The translations under genes were made by a program, and so were the position numbers. The notes beneath the pieces were generated by a model. It made no database searches and was not told the origin of the DNA. It worked only from the letters and a program-made list of their open reading frames with translations. A DNA stretch of 38,221 bases from an uncultured Neglectibacter sp. (GTDB taxonomy: Bacteria; Bacillota; Clostridia; Oscillospirales; Acutalibacteraceae): positions 1 through 38,221 of the forward strand of contig CAJFSY010000016.1 of assembly GCA_904419785.1 (NCBI GenBank). Direction: 5' to 3'. Positions 14,473-22,806 of this stretch are shown here, in pieces. Each line of letters starts with the position of its first letter. Position 1 is the first letter of the stretch.

Positions 14473-15517
14473 GGAGATCCTTCAAAGAATGGAGGAAGCG
14501 TATGAGCAGGAAAGCGGCTGCAAAGTGGAGGATGTTTCTGAAATAGGCCTGCGGCTGCGGGTGCTGGCCGGGGAATTATACCGGCTGGACACATCCCTTG
14601 ATTGGCTGGAACGACAGGCGTTTCCGCAAACAGCTACCGGGGCCCAGCTGGATTTGCACGGAGCCCAGCGGGGCGTGACCCGCCGGGAAGCGGTGAAAGC
14701 CAAAGGCGTGGTATCTTTTTCGCGCTATCTTCCTCTTTCTTTTGACCTGGTGGTGCCAAAAGGCACAGTTTGCGCTACTTCTGGAGAACCAGTGGTAGAA
14801 TATGAAACCACAGTGGAAGCAGTGCTGGAAGCGGGCGACCTGACGATCGAAGTGCCTGTGGAAGCTGTGGTGGCGGGCGCTTCGGGCAATGCGGCGGCAG
14901 GATATGTCACCACCTTGGTCAACGCCCCTGTGGGAATCAACTATGCCGCCAACGAAACGGCGATCACCGGCGGAAAAGACCCGGAAGAAGATGAGGAATA
15001 CCGCCAGCGCATCCTGGACGCTTACGGGCACAGCCCCAACGGCGCCAACGCGGACTATTACCGGCAGGTGGCCCTTCGCCAGGAAGGAGTGACGTTGGTA
15101 CAGGTGGTGCCCCAGGAGAACGGCGCGGGCACGGTGACCCTCTATTTGTGGGGTGAAGGCGCCGCGCCTTCGAAAGAAGTTCTTGACGCTGTAAAAGCGG
15201 AACTGGACCTTCAACGGGAGATCGGCGTGACGGTAACGGTAAAGGCGGCGCAAAAAGCGCCTTTGAACGTGCCGGTAAGGATCAAGGTGCCTGCGGAAGT
15301 GGGATTTGACTGGGCCAGTAAAGAAGTGGAAAAAGCGGTTAAAGCGTATTTTGAAAACTTGGGAGTAGGCGAAGGATTTTTCGTGGTGGATATCACAAAA
15401 GTTGTGGTTAACACGGTGCCTGTAACCGCAGTAGGATACCCGTCTTCGTTAGTGGATATGAAGGGTGTGAAAGGGTATGTGATCCGGCCCACCGTCACAG
15501 TGGAGGCGTTGGAATGA
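14459..15517 (+). CDS. Baseplate J-like wedge protein (gp47/XkdT-like)
   Basis: 352 residues from ATG 14459, which has AAGGAGG immediately upstream; the read-back to 14372 is rejected. Clear baseplate_J features are TGAQLDLHGAQRGVTRREAVKAKG early, VPVEAVVAGASGNAAAGYVTTLVNAPVGI in the middle, then GGKDPEEDEEYRQRILD and GANADYYRQVALRQEGV. These are hallmarks of gpJ/Mu gp47/XkdT. It forms the wedge arms of contractile-tail baseplates. It is the best-conserved gene in the block. Its stop overlaps the next ATG. Confidence 0.92.
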   Translation: MERYEEILQRMEEAYEQESGCKVEDVSEIGLRLRVLAGELYRLDTSLDWLERQAFPQTATGAQLDLHGAQRGVTRREAVKAKGVVSFSRYLPLSFDLVVPKGTVCATSGEPVVEYETTVEAVLEAGDLTIEVPVEAVVAGASGNAAAGYVTTLVNAPVGINYAANETAITGGKDPEEDEEYRQRILDAYGHSPNGANADYYRQVALRQEGVTLVQVVPQENGAGTVTLYLWGEGAAPSKEVLDAVKAELDLQREIGVTVTVKAAQKAPLNVPVRIKVPAEVGFDWASKEVEKAVKAYFENLGVGEGFFVVDITKVVVNTVPVTAVGYPSSLVDMKGVKGYVIRPTVTVEALE

Positions 15518-16104
15518 GAGCATTGGAACATATGAAGCAGGTGCTGGAGGATACGGGCCTTTATACAATGACAGGCTCCTCACCGGCGGAATGGGAATTA
15601 GCCGCTTTTGGGGCAGGGATCGCGCTGCTGGAAGAACGGTTCAACAAGATTTTAGGCGACTTGTTTGTGGACACTGCCAGTGAGGAAATGCTGGCCCAGT
15701 GGGAGAAACTCTTTCGCCCCCAGCCGTCCACAGGAGGCTTGGAGGACAGTCGGGATACGGTGCGCCAGCGGTTCGCTGTTCATCCTGACGGTTTCACGCC
15801 CCGGGCGGTAAAAAACATGCTTCCCGGCGCGGGTGTTCGGGGATTGCTTTTGGAAAAGGGGACCAGCCTGGTGGTGGTTTTGGGAAGATTGCTGGGGGTC
15901 AATAAAGAAGAGGCGAACCAGGAACTTTCCCAACTGCTGCCATCCCACCTGCCTTGGGAGTGGGACGAATCCATTACCTGGGTGGCGCTGGACGCTTATT
16001 CCGGCAGCTTCCGCCAATGGGACGAAGCAGGGTTTACCTGGTCAAAATTTGACCAGCTGACACGGGAAGATTTAGAAAACAGCTTCAAAGAACAGGAGGA
16101 ATAA
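15514..16104 (+). CDS. Baseplate tail protein I-like (Mu gp48/XkdU-like)
   Basis: 196 residues. It starts at ATG 15514 overlapping the gpJ stop, with GGAGG upstream. The sequence has the gp48/XkdU pattern: MKQVLEDTGLYTMTGSSPAEWELAAFGAGI, FNKILGDLFVDTASEEMLAQWEKLF, and later TVRQRFAVHPDGFTP. This family completes the wedge and connects receptor-binding fibres. Gene order J then I is canonical. Confidence 0.82.
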   Translation: MRALEHMKQVLEDTGLYTMTGSSPAEWELAAFGAGIALLEERFNKILGDLFVDTASEEMLAQWEKLFRPQPSTGGLEDSRDTVRQRFAVHPDGFTPRAVKNMLPGAGVRGLLLEKGTSLVVVLGRLLGVNKEEANQELSQLLPSHLPWEWDESITWVALDAYSGSFRQWDEAGFTWSKFDQLTREDLENSFKEQEE

Positions 16105-16105
16105 T

Positions 16106-16594
16106 ATGGCGGCGACCAATCATTCTCAACATTTAGGTCTCTCGCTATGGGAGCAGACCGACCGGCCGGAATGGGCGGATTTTTTACAGGATAACCAGAA
16201 GCTGGAGGAAAAGGCGGGCGGGCATATCCAAAACGCGGCCCTCCATCTTACGGCGGAAGAAAAGCAATTTCTCAGCCAGAGAACGAAGCTTTTGACCTAT
16301 GCGGGCACCGGGAGCGGGGCGGCTTCGCTGAAATTGCCTTTTCTGCCCCGCAAGCTTACTGTTTCGGCACAGGGAAAGCCAGCCATGGCCCCGCGTGAGG
16401 ATGGGGGTTGGGACGTGCTTTCCGAAATATGGCTTCAAGGGGAAGGGTCCGCGACGTATGGCACAGGGGGCATACAGATCGCGGCGGAGACCTTGACGGC
16501 CCAATTTTCCCAGGAGGCTTTTGCGGAAGGGAGCGGGTTGTACCATGGGCTGAATCAAAGCGGCGTTACCTATATCGTGGAACTGGAAGCGTAA
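16106..16594 (+). CDS. Terminal gene of the phage block, possible tail-tip or receptor-binding protein
   Basis: 162 residues; ATG 16106 follows CAGGAGG and lies 2 bases after the preceding stop. The N-terminal part (HSQHLGLSLWEQTDRPEWADFLQDNQKLEE) resembles the conserved start of clostridial fibre or baseplate-attached proteins that bind the gp48-like partner. The remainder is a small beta-rich domain (GSGAASLKLPFLPRKLTVSAQGK). In a phage the fibre would usually be much longer and followed by lysis genes; here the block simply ends. Role inferred from position. Confidence 0.5.
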   Translation: MAATNHSQHLGLSLWEQTDRPEWADFLQDNQKLEEKAGGHIQNAALHLTAEEKQFLSQRTKLLTYAGTGSGAASLKLPFLPRKLTVSAQGKPAMAPREDGGWDVLSEIWLQGEGSATYGTGGIQIAAETLTAQFSQEAFAEGSGLYHGLNQSGVTYIVELEA

Positions 16595-16599
16595 GGGAA

Positions 16600-16628
16600 T
16601 TGACGGCGGCGGGTTTCTGTACTATGAT
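16600..16628 (+). promoter_or_regulatory. Promoter for hflX
   Basis: TTGACG (16600-16605), a 17-bp spacer and TATGAT (16623-16628) start 6 bp after the stop of the last phage gene. hflX is therefore transcribed independently of the phage block, although no terminator separates them. Confidence 0.82.
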
Positions 16629-16669
16629 AAAGGCAGTTAACACCCTTTGGAAAAGGAGGAGACAGCCCT

Positions 16670-17914
16670 TTGTTTGAAAATGAGACCCGTCCTCAGCGGG
16701 CGATGCTTGTTTCTCTGGATACAGGAGAATATGACGCCGAAGCGTCTTTGGCAGAACTGGAAGAACTGACCCGCACCGCCGGTGCGGACCCGGTGCTCAC
16801 TTTAAGCCAGAAACGTCCTTCTCCCGATACGGCTACCTGTATCGGTTCCGGCATGGTGGAGCAGACAGCGGAACTTTGCGGCCAGGAGGAAATAGACCTT
16901 TTGATCTTCGACCGAGAACTGACGCCTACGCAGATCCGCAATCTGGAGCAAGCCTGCAAAGTCCGGGTGATCGACCGCACTACGCTGATTCTGGATATTT
17001 TCGCCCAACGGGCCAGAAGCAAAGAAGGCAAGCTGCAAGTGGAACTTGCCCAGCTGCGCTATCTTCTTCCGCGGCTTGGGGGACAGGGCACCGCGCTTTC
17101 CCGTTTGGGCGGCGGTATCGGCACCAGGGGCCCTGGCGAGACGAAGCTGGAAACCGACCGCCGGCACATCCGCCGCAGGATCGGCAATTTGAAAGAACAG
17201 CTCAAAGATGTGGAAGCCGCCCGGAGCGTTATCGACCGCCGGCGGAAAAAGGACGGTACCATTACCGTGGCGTTGGTGGGATATACTAACGCCGGCAAAA
17301 GCACATTGATGAATCAGCTTACCCAGGCGGGGGTCCTAGCGGAAGATAAGCTTTTCGCCACTTTGGACCCTACAGCCCGGGCGTTAAAGCTGCCCTGCGG
17401 CAAAACCGTGATGCTCATTGATACGGTTGGGCTGATCCGCCGGTTGCCTCACCATTTGGTGGAAGCGTTCAAATCTACTTTGGAGCAAGCGGCCACAGCG
17501 GATATTCTGCTCAATGTGTGCGACGCTTCCAGCGGAGAGGCCCGGGAGCATTTGGAAGTGACCAATAGCTTGCTGCAAGAATTGGGCGCGGCGGGCCATC
17601 CTGTGATTCCCGTGCTCAATAAATGGGACGCCGTAGAAAACCCGGAATTCGCTCCCCATCTGCCGGGGGCCGTGCGTATCAGTGCTTTGAAAGGTGAGGG
17701 CATTGACCAGCTGCTGAAAGCCATTGAAGAGAACTTGCCGGAAAAGACCTTCCCAGTAGACTTGCTGCTGCCTTTTTCTAAGACAGGTTTGGCTGCCAGG
17801 CTGCGGGAAGAGGGCGCTGTGCTTTCTGAGGAATATGTCCCCGAAGGATTGCGTATTTCCGCCCAAGTGGATCAGCGGCTTTATGGTTCTGTAAAAGAAT
17901 ATGAGATAAAGTAA
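16670..17914 (+). CDS. hflX: GTPase HflX
   Basis: 414 residues. HflX binds the ribosome and splits stalled or heat-damaged 70S ribosomes. Domains in order: the N-terminal glycine-rich HflX domain with GGQGTALSRLGGGIGTRGPGETKLE (about 140-165), a coiled helical linker, then the G domain with G1 GYTNAGKST (~203-211), G3 DTVG (~250) and G4 NKWD (~316). The start is TTG 16670, supported by AAAAGGAGGA nine bases upstream; the nearest in-frame ATG (16706) lacks an RBS. It is monocistronic between its own promoter and a strong terminator. Confidence 0.95.
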   Translation: MFENETRPQRAMLVSLDTGEYDAEASLAELEELTRTAGADPVLTLSQKRPSPDTATCIGSGMVEQTAELCGQEEIDLLIFDRELTPTQIRNLEQACKVRVIDRTTLILDIFAQRARSKEGKLQVELAQLRYLLPRLGGQGTALSRLGGGIGTRGPGETKLETDRRHIRRRIGNLKEQLKDVEAARSVIDRRRKKDGTITVALVGYTNAGKSTLMNQLTQAGVLAEDKLFATLDPTARALKLPCGKTVMLIDTVGLIRRLPHHLVEAFKSTLEQAATADILLNVCDASSGEAREHLEVTNSLLQELGAAGHPVIPVLNKWDAVENPEFAPHLPGAVRISALKGEGIDQLLKAIEENLPEKTFPVDLLLPFSKTGLAARLREEGAVLSEEYVPEGLRISAQVDQRLYGSVKEYEIK

Positions 17915-17916
17915 AG

Positions 17917-17949
17917 GGTTTCCCGGTTGCGTGCCGGGAAACCTTTTTT
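17917..17949 (+). terminator. Terminator after hflX
   Basis: A perfect 10-bp stem GGTTTCCCGG/CCGGGAAACC (17917-17926 with 17934-17943) is followed by TTTTTT. Confidence 0.95.
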
Positions 17950-18246
17950 GCGTTGTGGAAGATATCCTATTATTCATAAACTGAGCGTGGAGAGCATATA
18001 TTTGAGAAAAGTAAAACAACTGGCATGATTCTGCAATATCCGCCTTATAGGTGTGATACGATTAATGACCGTCAAATGTGGTGTTATACAGAAAATTGAG
18101 AAATTATTTGGTGATGAAATACAAAGTTTGCAAATATTTTTACTAAGATTTAAAAGGAATCACTAAAAACTACTTGAAATTTTTCTGGTTTATGTTATTA
18201 TAACTATAAAGAACCCAGCATTTTGGGGAAAAGGAGCGTTCAGACC
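17950..18246. other. AT-rich leader region before glgB
   Basis: About 300 bases without a credible ORF, clearly more AT-rich than the genes around it. Apart from the promoter at 18174-18201 and the glgB RBS I can assign nothing. Confidence 0.5.
18174..18201 (+). promoter_or_regulatory. Promoter for the glycogen operon
   Basis: TTGAAA (18174-18179), a 16-bp spacer and TATTAT (18196-18201), about 45 bp upstream of the glgB start. Confidence 0.65.
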
Positions 18247-20268
18247 ATGGGACGTGAAAAAAATTTGCGAAATACCGGCGCTGGGCGGCAACCGGATAAT
18301 CCGCCCCTGTATCTGTTCCGCAGCGGAAAGAACCGCAGGTCTTATGAATATTTGGGACTGCACAAAACCACCCACTTGGGCAAGGCTTGCATGGTGGCGC
18401 GCGTATGGGCTCCCCATGCGCGGGAGGTCTCTTTGGTGGGGAATTTCTGCAACTGGGACAAGGCGAAATATCCCCTGCGTAAGATCGATGACGCTGTGTG
18501 GGAAGGCTTTACGGATTTTGTGTTTGAGCCTTTTGAGCTTTATAAATTTTATATCAAAACCGCTCAAGGGGAAGACAGCTATAAAGCAGACCCCTTTGCC
18601 CGCCATACGGAAACACGTCCGGGTACCGCTTCACGGTGGTATGATTTGGAGGGCTATGATTGGCATGATGAGGAATGGCTCCAGAACAAACGGGACCATC
18701 CCCACTATGAGCAGCCTGTGAACATTTACGAGGTCCACGCGGGTTCTTGGCGAAAATATGCCGATGGAAGCGTGTTCTCTTATGAAAAATTGGGGGATGA
18801 GCTGATCCCCTACGTGAAGGATATGGGGTTTACCCATATCGAATTCATGCCCTTGACCGAATATCCCTATGATGGTTCCTGGGGCTATCAGGTAATGGGT
18901 TATTTCGCCCCCACTTCCCGTTATGGCCAGCCCAAGGATTTCATGCGTTTTGTGGACCGCTGCCATCAAGCGGGCATCGGGGTGATTATGGACTGGGTTC
19001 CGGCCCATTTTCCCCGTGACGCGGCGGGTTTAGCCGCGTTTGACGGCACCCCCTGCTATGAATATGAGGACCCCCGCAAAGGTGAGCACAAAGAGTGGGG
19101 CACTTTGGTGTTCGACTATAGCAAGCCGGAAGTGGTCAGCTTTTTGATGTCCAGCGCGGTGTTCTGGTTGAAGGAATACCACATTGACGGCTTGCGGGTG
19201 GACGCTGTAGCTTCCATGCTGTATCTGGATTATAACCGCCGGGACGGGGAATGGATTCCCAACAAGGATGGCGGCAAGGAAAATCTGGAAGCGGTAGCAT
19301 TTTTGCAGGCGTTGAACGAAGCTGCGTTTGCCGAAGCTCCTCACTGCATGATGATCGCGGAAGAATCCACTTCTTGGCCGCTGGTCTCGAAACCTACTTA
19401 TATGGGCGGCTTAGGTTTCAACTACAAGTGGAATATGGGCTGGATGAACGACATGCTCCGTTATATGTCGATGGACCCCCTGTTCCGCAGCGGCAACCAT
19501 GACGCCCTGACCTTTTCTTTCTTCTACGCTTTTTCCGAGAACTTTATCCTGCCCATCTCACACGATGAGGTGGTTTACGGAAAGGGTTCCCTTATCAATA
19601 AGATGCCGGGCGACGATCAGCAGAAAGCCGCGGGTATGCGGTGTTTTGTCAGTTACATGATGGCCCATCCCGGCAAGAAACTGCAATTCATGGGCACGGA
19701 GTTCGCTCAGAAAAACGAGTGGAACTTTGAGAAAGAGCTGGAGTGGGGCCTTCTCCAGTATCCGGAACACCAGCAGGCCCAGGCATTCTTCAAGGCGGTG
19801 AACCACTTCTATCTGAGCCGTCCCGAGCTGTGGGAAGTGGATTTCTCCTGGGAAGGCTTTGAGTGGATTTCCAATGACGACTATCAGCAGAGTGTGATCG
19901 CTTTCCGGCGCAAATCGAAAGATGGCCGGGAGTTGGTAGCAGTGTGCAATTTCGTTCCGGTGCAGCGGGAAAATTACTGTATCGGTGTGCCTTACCGGGG
20001 CGTTTGGGCCGAGGTCTTTACTTCCGACGCCAAGGAATTCGGCGGAGGCGGCGTGACCAACGGCAAAGAGATCAAAACTCAGGATGTGCCTATGCACGGC
20101 TGCGAACAGAGCGTGTCGTTAACGTTGCCGGCTAACTCAGTGTTTTTCTTGGAGTGCGTGAAAAAAACGCCCAAGCGCGTGCGGCGTACCGTGACGAAAA
20201 AAGCGGTGGCGAAAGCGGGGACTGTTTCCCGCTCACGGGCCAAGAAAGTGGGGAACACCACCCCCTGA
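18247..20268 (+). CDS. glgB: 1,4-alpha-glucan branching enzyme
   Basis: 673 residues. GlgB transfers short alpha-1,4 chains to make alpha-1,6 branches in glycogen. A CBM48 domain (about 35-120, VARVWAPHAREVSLVGNFCNWD) precedes the GH13 barrel. Catalytic segments visible are DGLRVDAV (nucleophile Asp ~318), MIAEES (acid/base Glu ~371) and PISHDEVV (Asp ~438). A C-terminal beta-sandwich follows. The last ~35 residues form an unusual basic Lys/Arg/Thr/Val/Ala-rich tail not needed for catalysis. ATG 18247 is chosen for AAAAGGAG ten bases upstream; the TTG at 18223 is an alternative. First gene of glgBCDA. Confidence 0.95.
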   Translation: MGREKNLRNTGAGRQPDNPPLYLFRSGKNRRSYEYLGLHKTTHLGKACMVARVWAPHAREVSLVGNFCNWDKAKYPLRKIDDAVWEGFTDFVFEPFELYKFYIKTAQGEDSYKADPFARHTETRPGTASRWYDLEGYDWHDEEWLQNKRDHPHYEQPVNIYEVHAGSWRKYADGSVFSYEKLGDELIPYVKDMGFTHIEFMPLTEYPYDGSWGYQVMGYFAPTSRYGQPKDFMRFVDRCHQAGIGVIMDWVPAHFPRDAAGLAAFDGTPCYEYEDPRKGEHKEWGTLVFDYSKPEVVSFLMSSAVFWLKEYHIDGLRVDAVASMLYLDYNRRDGEWIPNKDGGKENLEAVAFLQALNEAAFAEAPHCMMIAEESTSWPLVSKPTYMGGLGFNYKWNMGWMNDMLRYMSMDPLFRSGNHDALTFSFFYAFSENFILPISHDEVVYGKGSLINKMPGDDQQKAAGMRCFVSYMMAHPGKKLQFMGTEFAQKNEWNFEKELEWGLLQYPEHQQAQAFFKAVNHFYLSRPELWEVDFSWEGFEWISNDDYQQSVIAFRRKSKDGRELVAVCNFVPVQRENYCIGVPYRGVWAEVFTSDAKEFGGGGVTNGKEIKTQDVPMHGCEQSVSLTLPANSVFFLECVKKTPKRVRRTVTKKAVAKAGTVSRSRAKKVGNTTP

Positions 20269-20375
20269 GCCGGTTTGATAAGAGAAGCGGTTCTTTCCTT
20301 TTTGCAAAACGCAACAAGGCGGACGCTGCTTTTAACAATATATAGTAATATCATGAAAATTAGGAGGACGCTAAA

Positions 20376-21587
20376 ATGTTACCCAAACAAGAGGTTGTGG
20401 CCATGTTGCTTGCCGGTGGCCAGGGCAGCCGCCTGGGTGTGCTGACGAGAAATCTCGCCAAGCCCGCGGTGCCTTTCGGCGGGAAATACCGCATTATCGA
20501 TTTTCCCCTTTCCAACTGCGTAAACTCCGGCATTGAGACAGTGGGTGTGCTCACCCAGTATCAGCCGTTGGAGCTCAACGATTATATTGGCAATGGTCAG
20601 CCCTGGGACTTGGACAGCAACACCGCAGGTGTTCACGTGCTGCCCCCTTACCAGAAGAACAAGAAGTCCGATTGGTATAAAGGCACAGCCAATGCCATTT
20701 ATCAGAATATACCCTTTATCGAGCGGTATAACCCCGACTATGTGGTGGTCCTTTCCGGCGACCACATCTACAAGATGGATTATTCCAAAATGCTTTCTTT
20801 CCACAAGGAGAAAGGCGCCGCCTGCACCATCGCCGTGTATGAGGTCCCCATGGCAGAGGCTTCCCGGTTCGGCATCTTGAACACCAACGAGGATGACTCG
20901 ATCTATGAGTTCGACGAGAAGCCCAAGGTTCCCAAGAGCAATAAGGCTTCTATGGGTATCTATGTGTTTACCTGGGACAAACTGAAGAAATATCTGCAAG
21001 AGGATGAGAACGATCCCAACAGCCAAAATGACTTCGGCAAGAATGTACTGCCCGCCATGCTGAACGCAGGGGAGCCCATGTACGCTTACCGGTTTGAAGG
21101 CTATTGGAAAGATGTGGGTACCATCGAGAGCCTGTGGGAATCCAATATGGACTTGCTGGACCCCAATGTGCCCTTGGAGCTCAACGATAGCGAGTGGCGC
21201 ATTTATTCCCGCAACCCGGTTATGCCGCCTCATTATGTAGCCAAAGGGGCCACCATTCAAAACTCTTTGGCGGCGGAAGGCTGCAACGTGTATGGTACCG
21301 TGGATTTCTCGGTGCTGTTTGCCGGCGTGTATGTAGCTCCCGGCGCTGTAGTGCGGGATTCCATCATCATGCCGGGCGCCCGGATCGAGGAAGGCGCGCA
21401 GGTGCAATATGCCATTGTGGCAGAAAATTCTGTGGTAGGCGCGAACGCCGTGGTCGGCCAGCGTCCCGAGGATATGGAGAACAAAGAAGATTGGGGCGTA
21501 GCTGTCATTGGGCCTGGCTGCAAGCTGGACGCGGGTTCTGTGGTGCCCCCCAAAGCTATGATCGACGCTGAGGAGGTAGAGAAGTAA
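20376..21587 (+). CDS. glgC: Glucose-1-phosphate adenylyltransferase, catalytic subunit
   Basis: 403 residues. GlgC makes ADP-glucose from ATP and glucose-1-phosphate, the committed step of glycogen synthesis. The nucleotide-binding motif [12 protein letters not shown] (residues 13-24) and [19 protein letters not shown] are intact, with [13 protein letters not shown] in the middle and a C-terminal left-handed beta-helix ([15 protein letters not shown]). TTAGGAGGACG is the RBS. The stop codon shares one base with the glgD start (TAATG). Confidence 0.96.
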   Translation: MLPKQEVVAMLLAGGQGSRLGVLTRNLAKPAVPFGGKYRIIDFPLSNCVNSGIETVGVLTQYQPLELNDYIGNGQPWDLDSNTAGVHVLPPYQKNKKSDWYKGTANAIYQNIPFIERYNPDYVVVLSGDHIYKMDYSKMLSFHKEKGAACTIAVYEVPMAEASRFGILNTNEDDSIYEFDEKPKVPKSNKASMGIYVFTWDKLKKYLQEDENDPNSQNDFGKNVLPAMLNAGEPMYAYRFEGYWKDVGTIESLWESNMDLLDPNVPLELNDSEWRIYSRNPVMPPHYVAKGATIQNSLAAEGCNVYGTVDFSVLFAGVYVAPGAVVRDSIIMPGARIEEGAQVQYAIVAENSVVGANAVVGQRPEDMENKEDWGVAVIGPGCKLDAGSVVPPKAMIDAEEVEK

Positions 21588-22699
21588 TGCGCGGCAATGA
21601 CGTAATTGGCATTTTGTTTGCCTATGTACATGAAGAACGTGTGCGTGAACTTACTCAGAACCGGGTGATGGCTTCCGTACCTTATGGCGGCCGTTACCGT
21701 TTGGTGGATTTCCCCTTGTCTAACATGGTGAATTCCGGCATCAATAAAGTAGGTGTCATCACAGAACAGAACTATCAGTCCCTGATGGATCATCTTGGAT
21801 CCGGCAAGGCGTGGGACCTCTCCCGTAAGCGGGAAGGCTTGTATCTTCTGCCGCCTTTTGGCGCGGAGACTATGCGCACAGAGGGTAAGATCAGCTCTTT
21901 GGCGTCTATCATGCGGTTTTTAAAGAATTCCCACGAGGAATATGTGCTTCTCTCGGACTGCGACACTGTGGCGAACATTGATTATCGTGAAGTGTTCCAA
22001 GTTCATACAGAGAAAGAAGCGGATATTACCATTGTTTACCGTCACGGCACTTCTCCCGACACGGATAAGAATGTGGTCTACACGGTAGACCCCGAGGGCT
22101 TTATCCGGGATATGGTGGTGAAACGCGGGAGCGATACCGATTGCAATTTCGGTATGGGCATGTGCTTGATCAGCCGCAAGCGTTTGATGGCGATGGTGGA
22201 AGAGTGCATGGGCCGCAATCTTTACGATTTTGACCGTGACCTTCTCCAGCGCAATCTTCCCGATATGCGTGTGGTTGGCTATGAGTTTACCGGTGCGGCC
22301 TATTGCGTTTCTTCTTTGGGCAGCTATTTCAAAGCCAATATGGCCTTGATGGAACCCAAAGTGCGTACTCAGCTGTTTGAGGCCAGCCGTCCTATTTATA
22401 CAAAGGTCCGCGACGATATGCCTACCCGTTATGGTTTGGGTTCGGTAGTGACCAACTCTATCATTGCAGATGGCTGCTTGGTAGAAGGCGAAGTGGAGAA
22501 CTGCGTGTTGTTCCGTGGCGTTCAGGTACACAAAGGGGCCAAGCTCCGCAACTGCGTGATCATGCAGGATGCGGTAATTGGGGAAAACAGCCGTTTGGAT
22601 TATGTGGTGGCCGATAAAGATACCATTTTCGACCCCAACCGTACCTTGATGGGCTATCAGACCTATCCTGTATTCGTGGCCAAGGGCAGCAAGGTGTAA
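21587..22699 (+). CDS. glgD: GlgD, regulatory/non-catalytic ADP-glucose pyrophosphorylase subunit
   Basis: 370 residues, a paralogue of GlgC. The N-terminal triphosphate-binding loop is lost: where GlgC has GGQGSRL, this protein reads GILFAYVHEERVREL. The sugar-binding YGGRYRLVDFPLSNMVNSGI is kept. In Bacillus and clostridia GlgD partners GlgC and raises its activity. The beta-helix C-terminus (VEGEVENCVLFRGVQVHKG) is present. Translation is coupled to glgC by the TAATG overlap. Confidence 0.94.
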   Translation: MRGNDVIGILFAYVHEERVRELTQNRVMASVPYGGRYRLVDFPLSNMVNSGINKVGVITEQNYQSLMDHLGSGKAWDLSRKREGLYLLPPFGAETMRTEGKISSLASIMRFLKNSHEEYVLLSDCDTVANIDYREVFQVHTEKEADITIVYRHGTSPDTDKNVVYTVDPEGFIRDMVVKRGSDTDCNFGMGMCLISRKRLMAMVEECMGRNLYDFDRDLLQRNLPDMRVVGYEFTGAAYCVSSLGSYFKANMALMEPKVRTQLFEASRPIYTKVRDDMPTRYGLGSVVTNSIIADGCLVEGEVENCVLFRGVQVHKGAKLRNCVIMQDAVIGENSRLDYVVADKDTIFDPNRTLMGYQTYPVFVAKGSKV

Positions 22700-22806
22700 T
22701 TTCCTCTGTCTGTTCCCGCGCCCGTCAGGCTCACAGCGGGGCGGCCCTGGGGCAACCGGGGGAGGCAGGCACGGAGAGATTGTGAGCGGAAAGCTGAGGT
22801 ACATCT

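Noticed and set aside
7284-16594. Gene block as an ordinary intact prophage
   Set aside because: No integrase, repressor, replication, terminase, tape-measure or lysis genes, and no flanking direct repeats found in the window.
7284-16594. Gene block as an extracellular contractile injection system or tailocin
   Set aside because: Those lack capsid and portal genes and need sheath and tube genes; the situation here is the reverse.
20379-21407. 342-codon minus-strand ORF opposite glgC
   Set aside because: It lies wholly antisense to glgC, has no RBS, and reflects codon bias of the real gene; the translated sequence shows no family features.
21920-22804. 294-codon minus-strand ORF opposite glgD
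   Set aside because: Shadow of glgD; no start signals or family resemblance.
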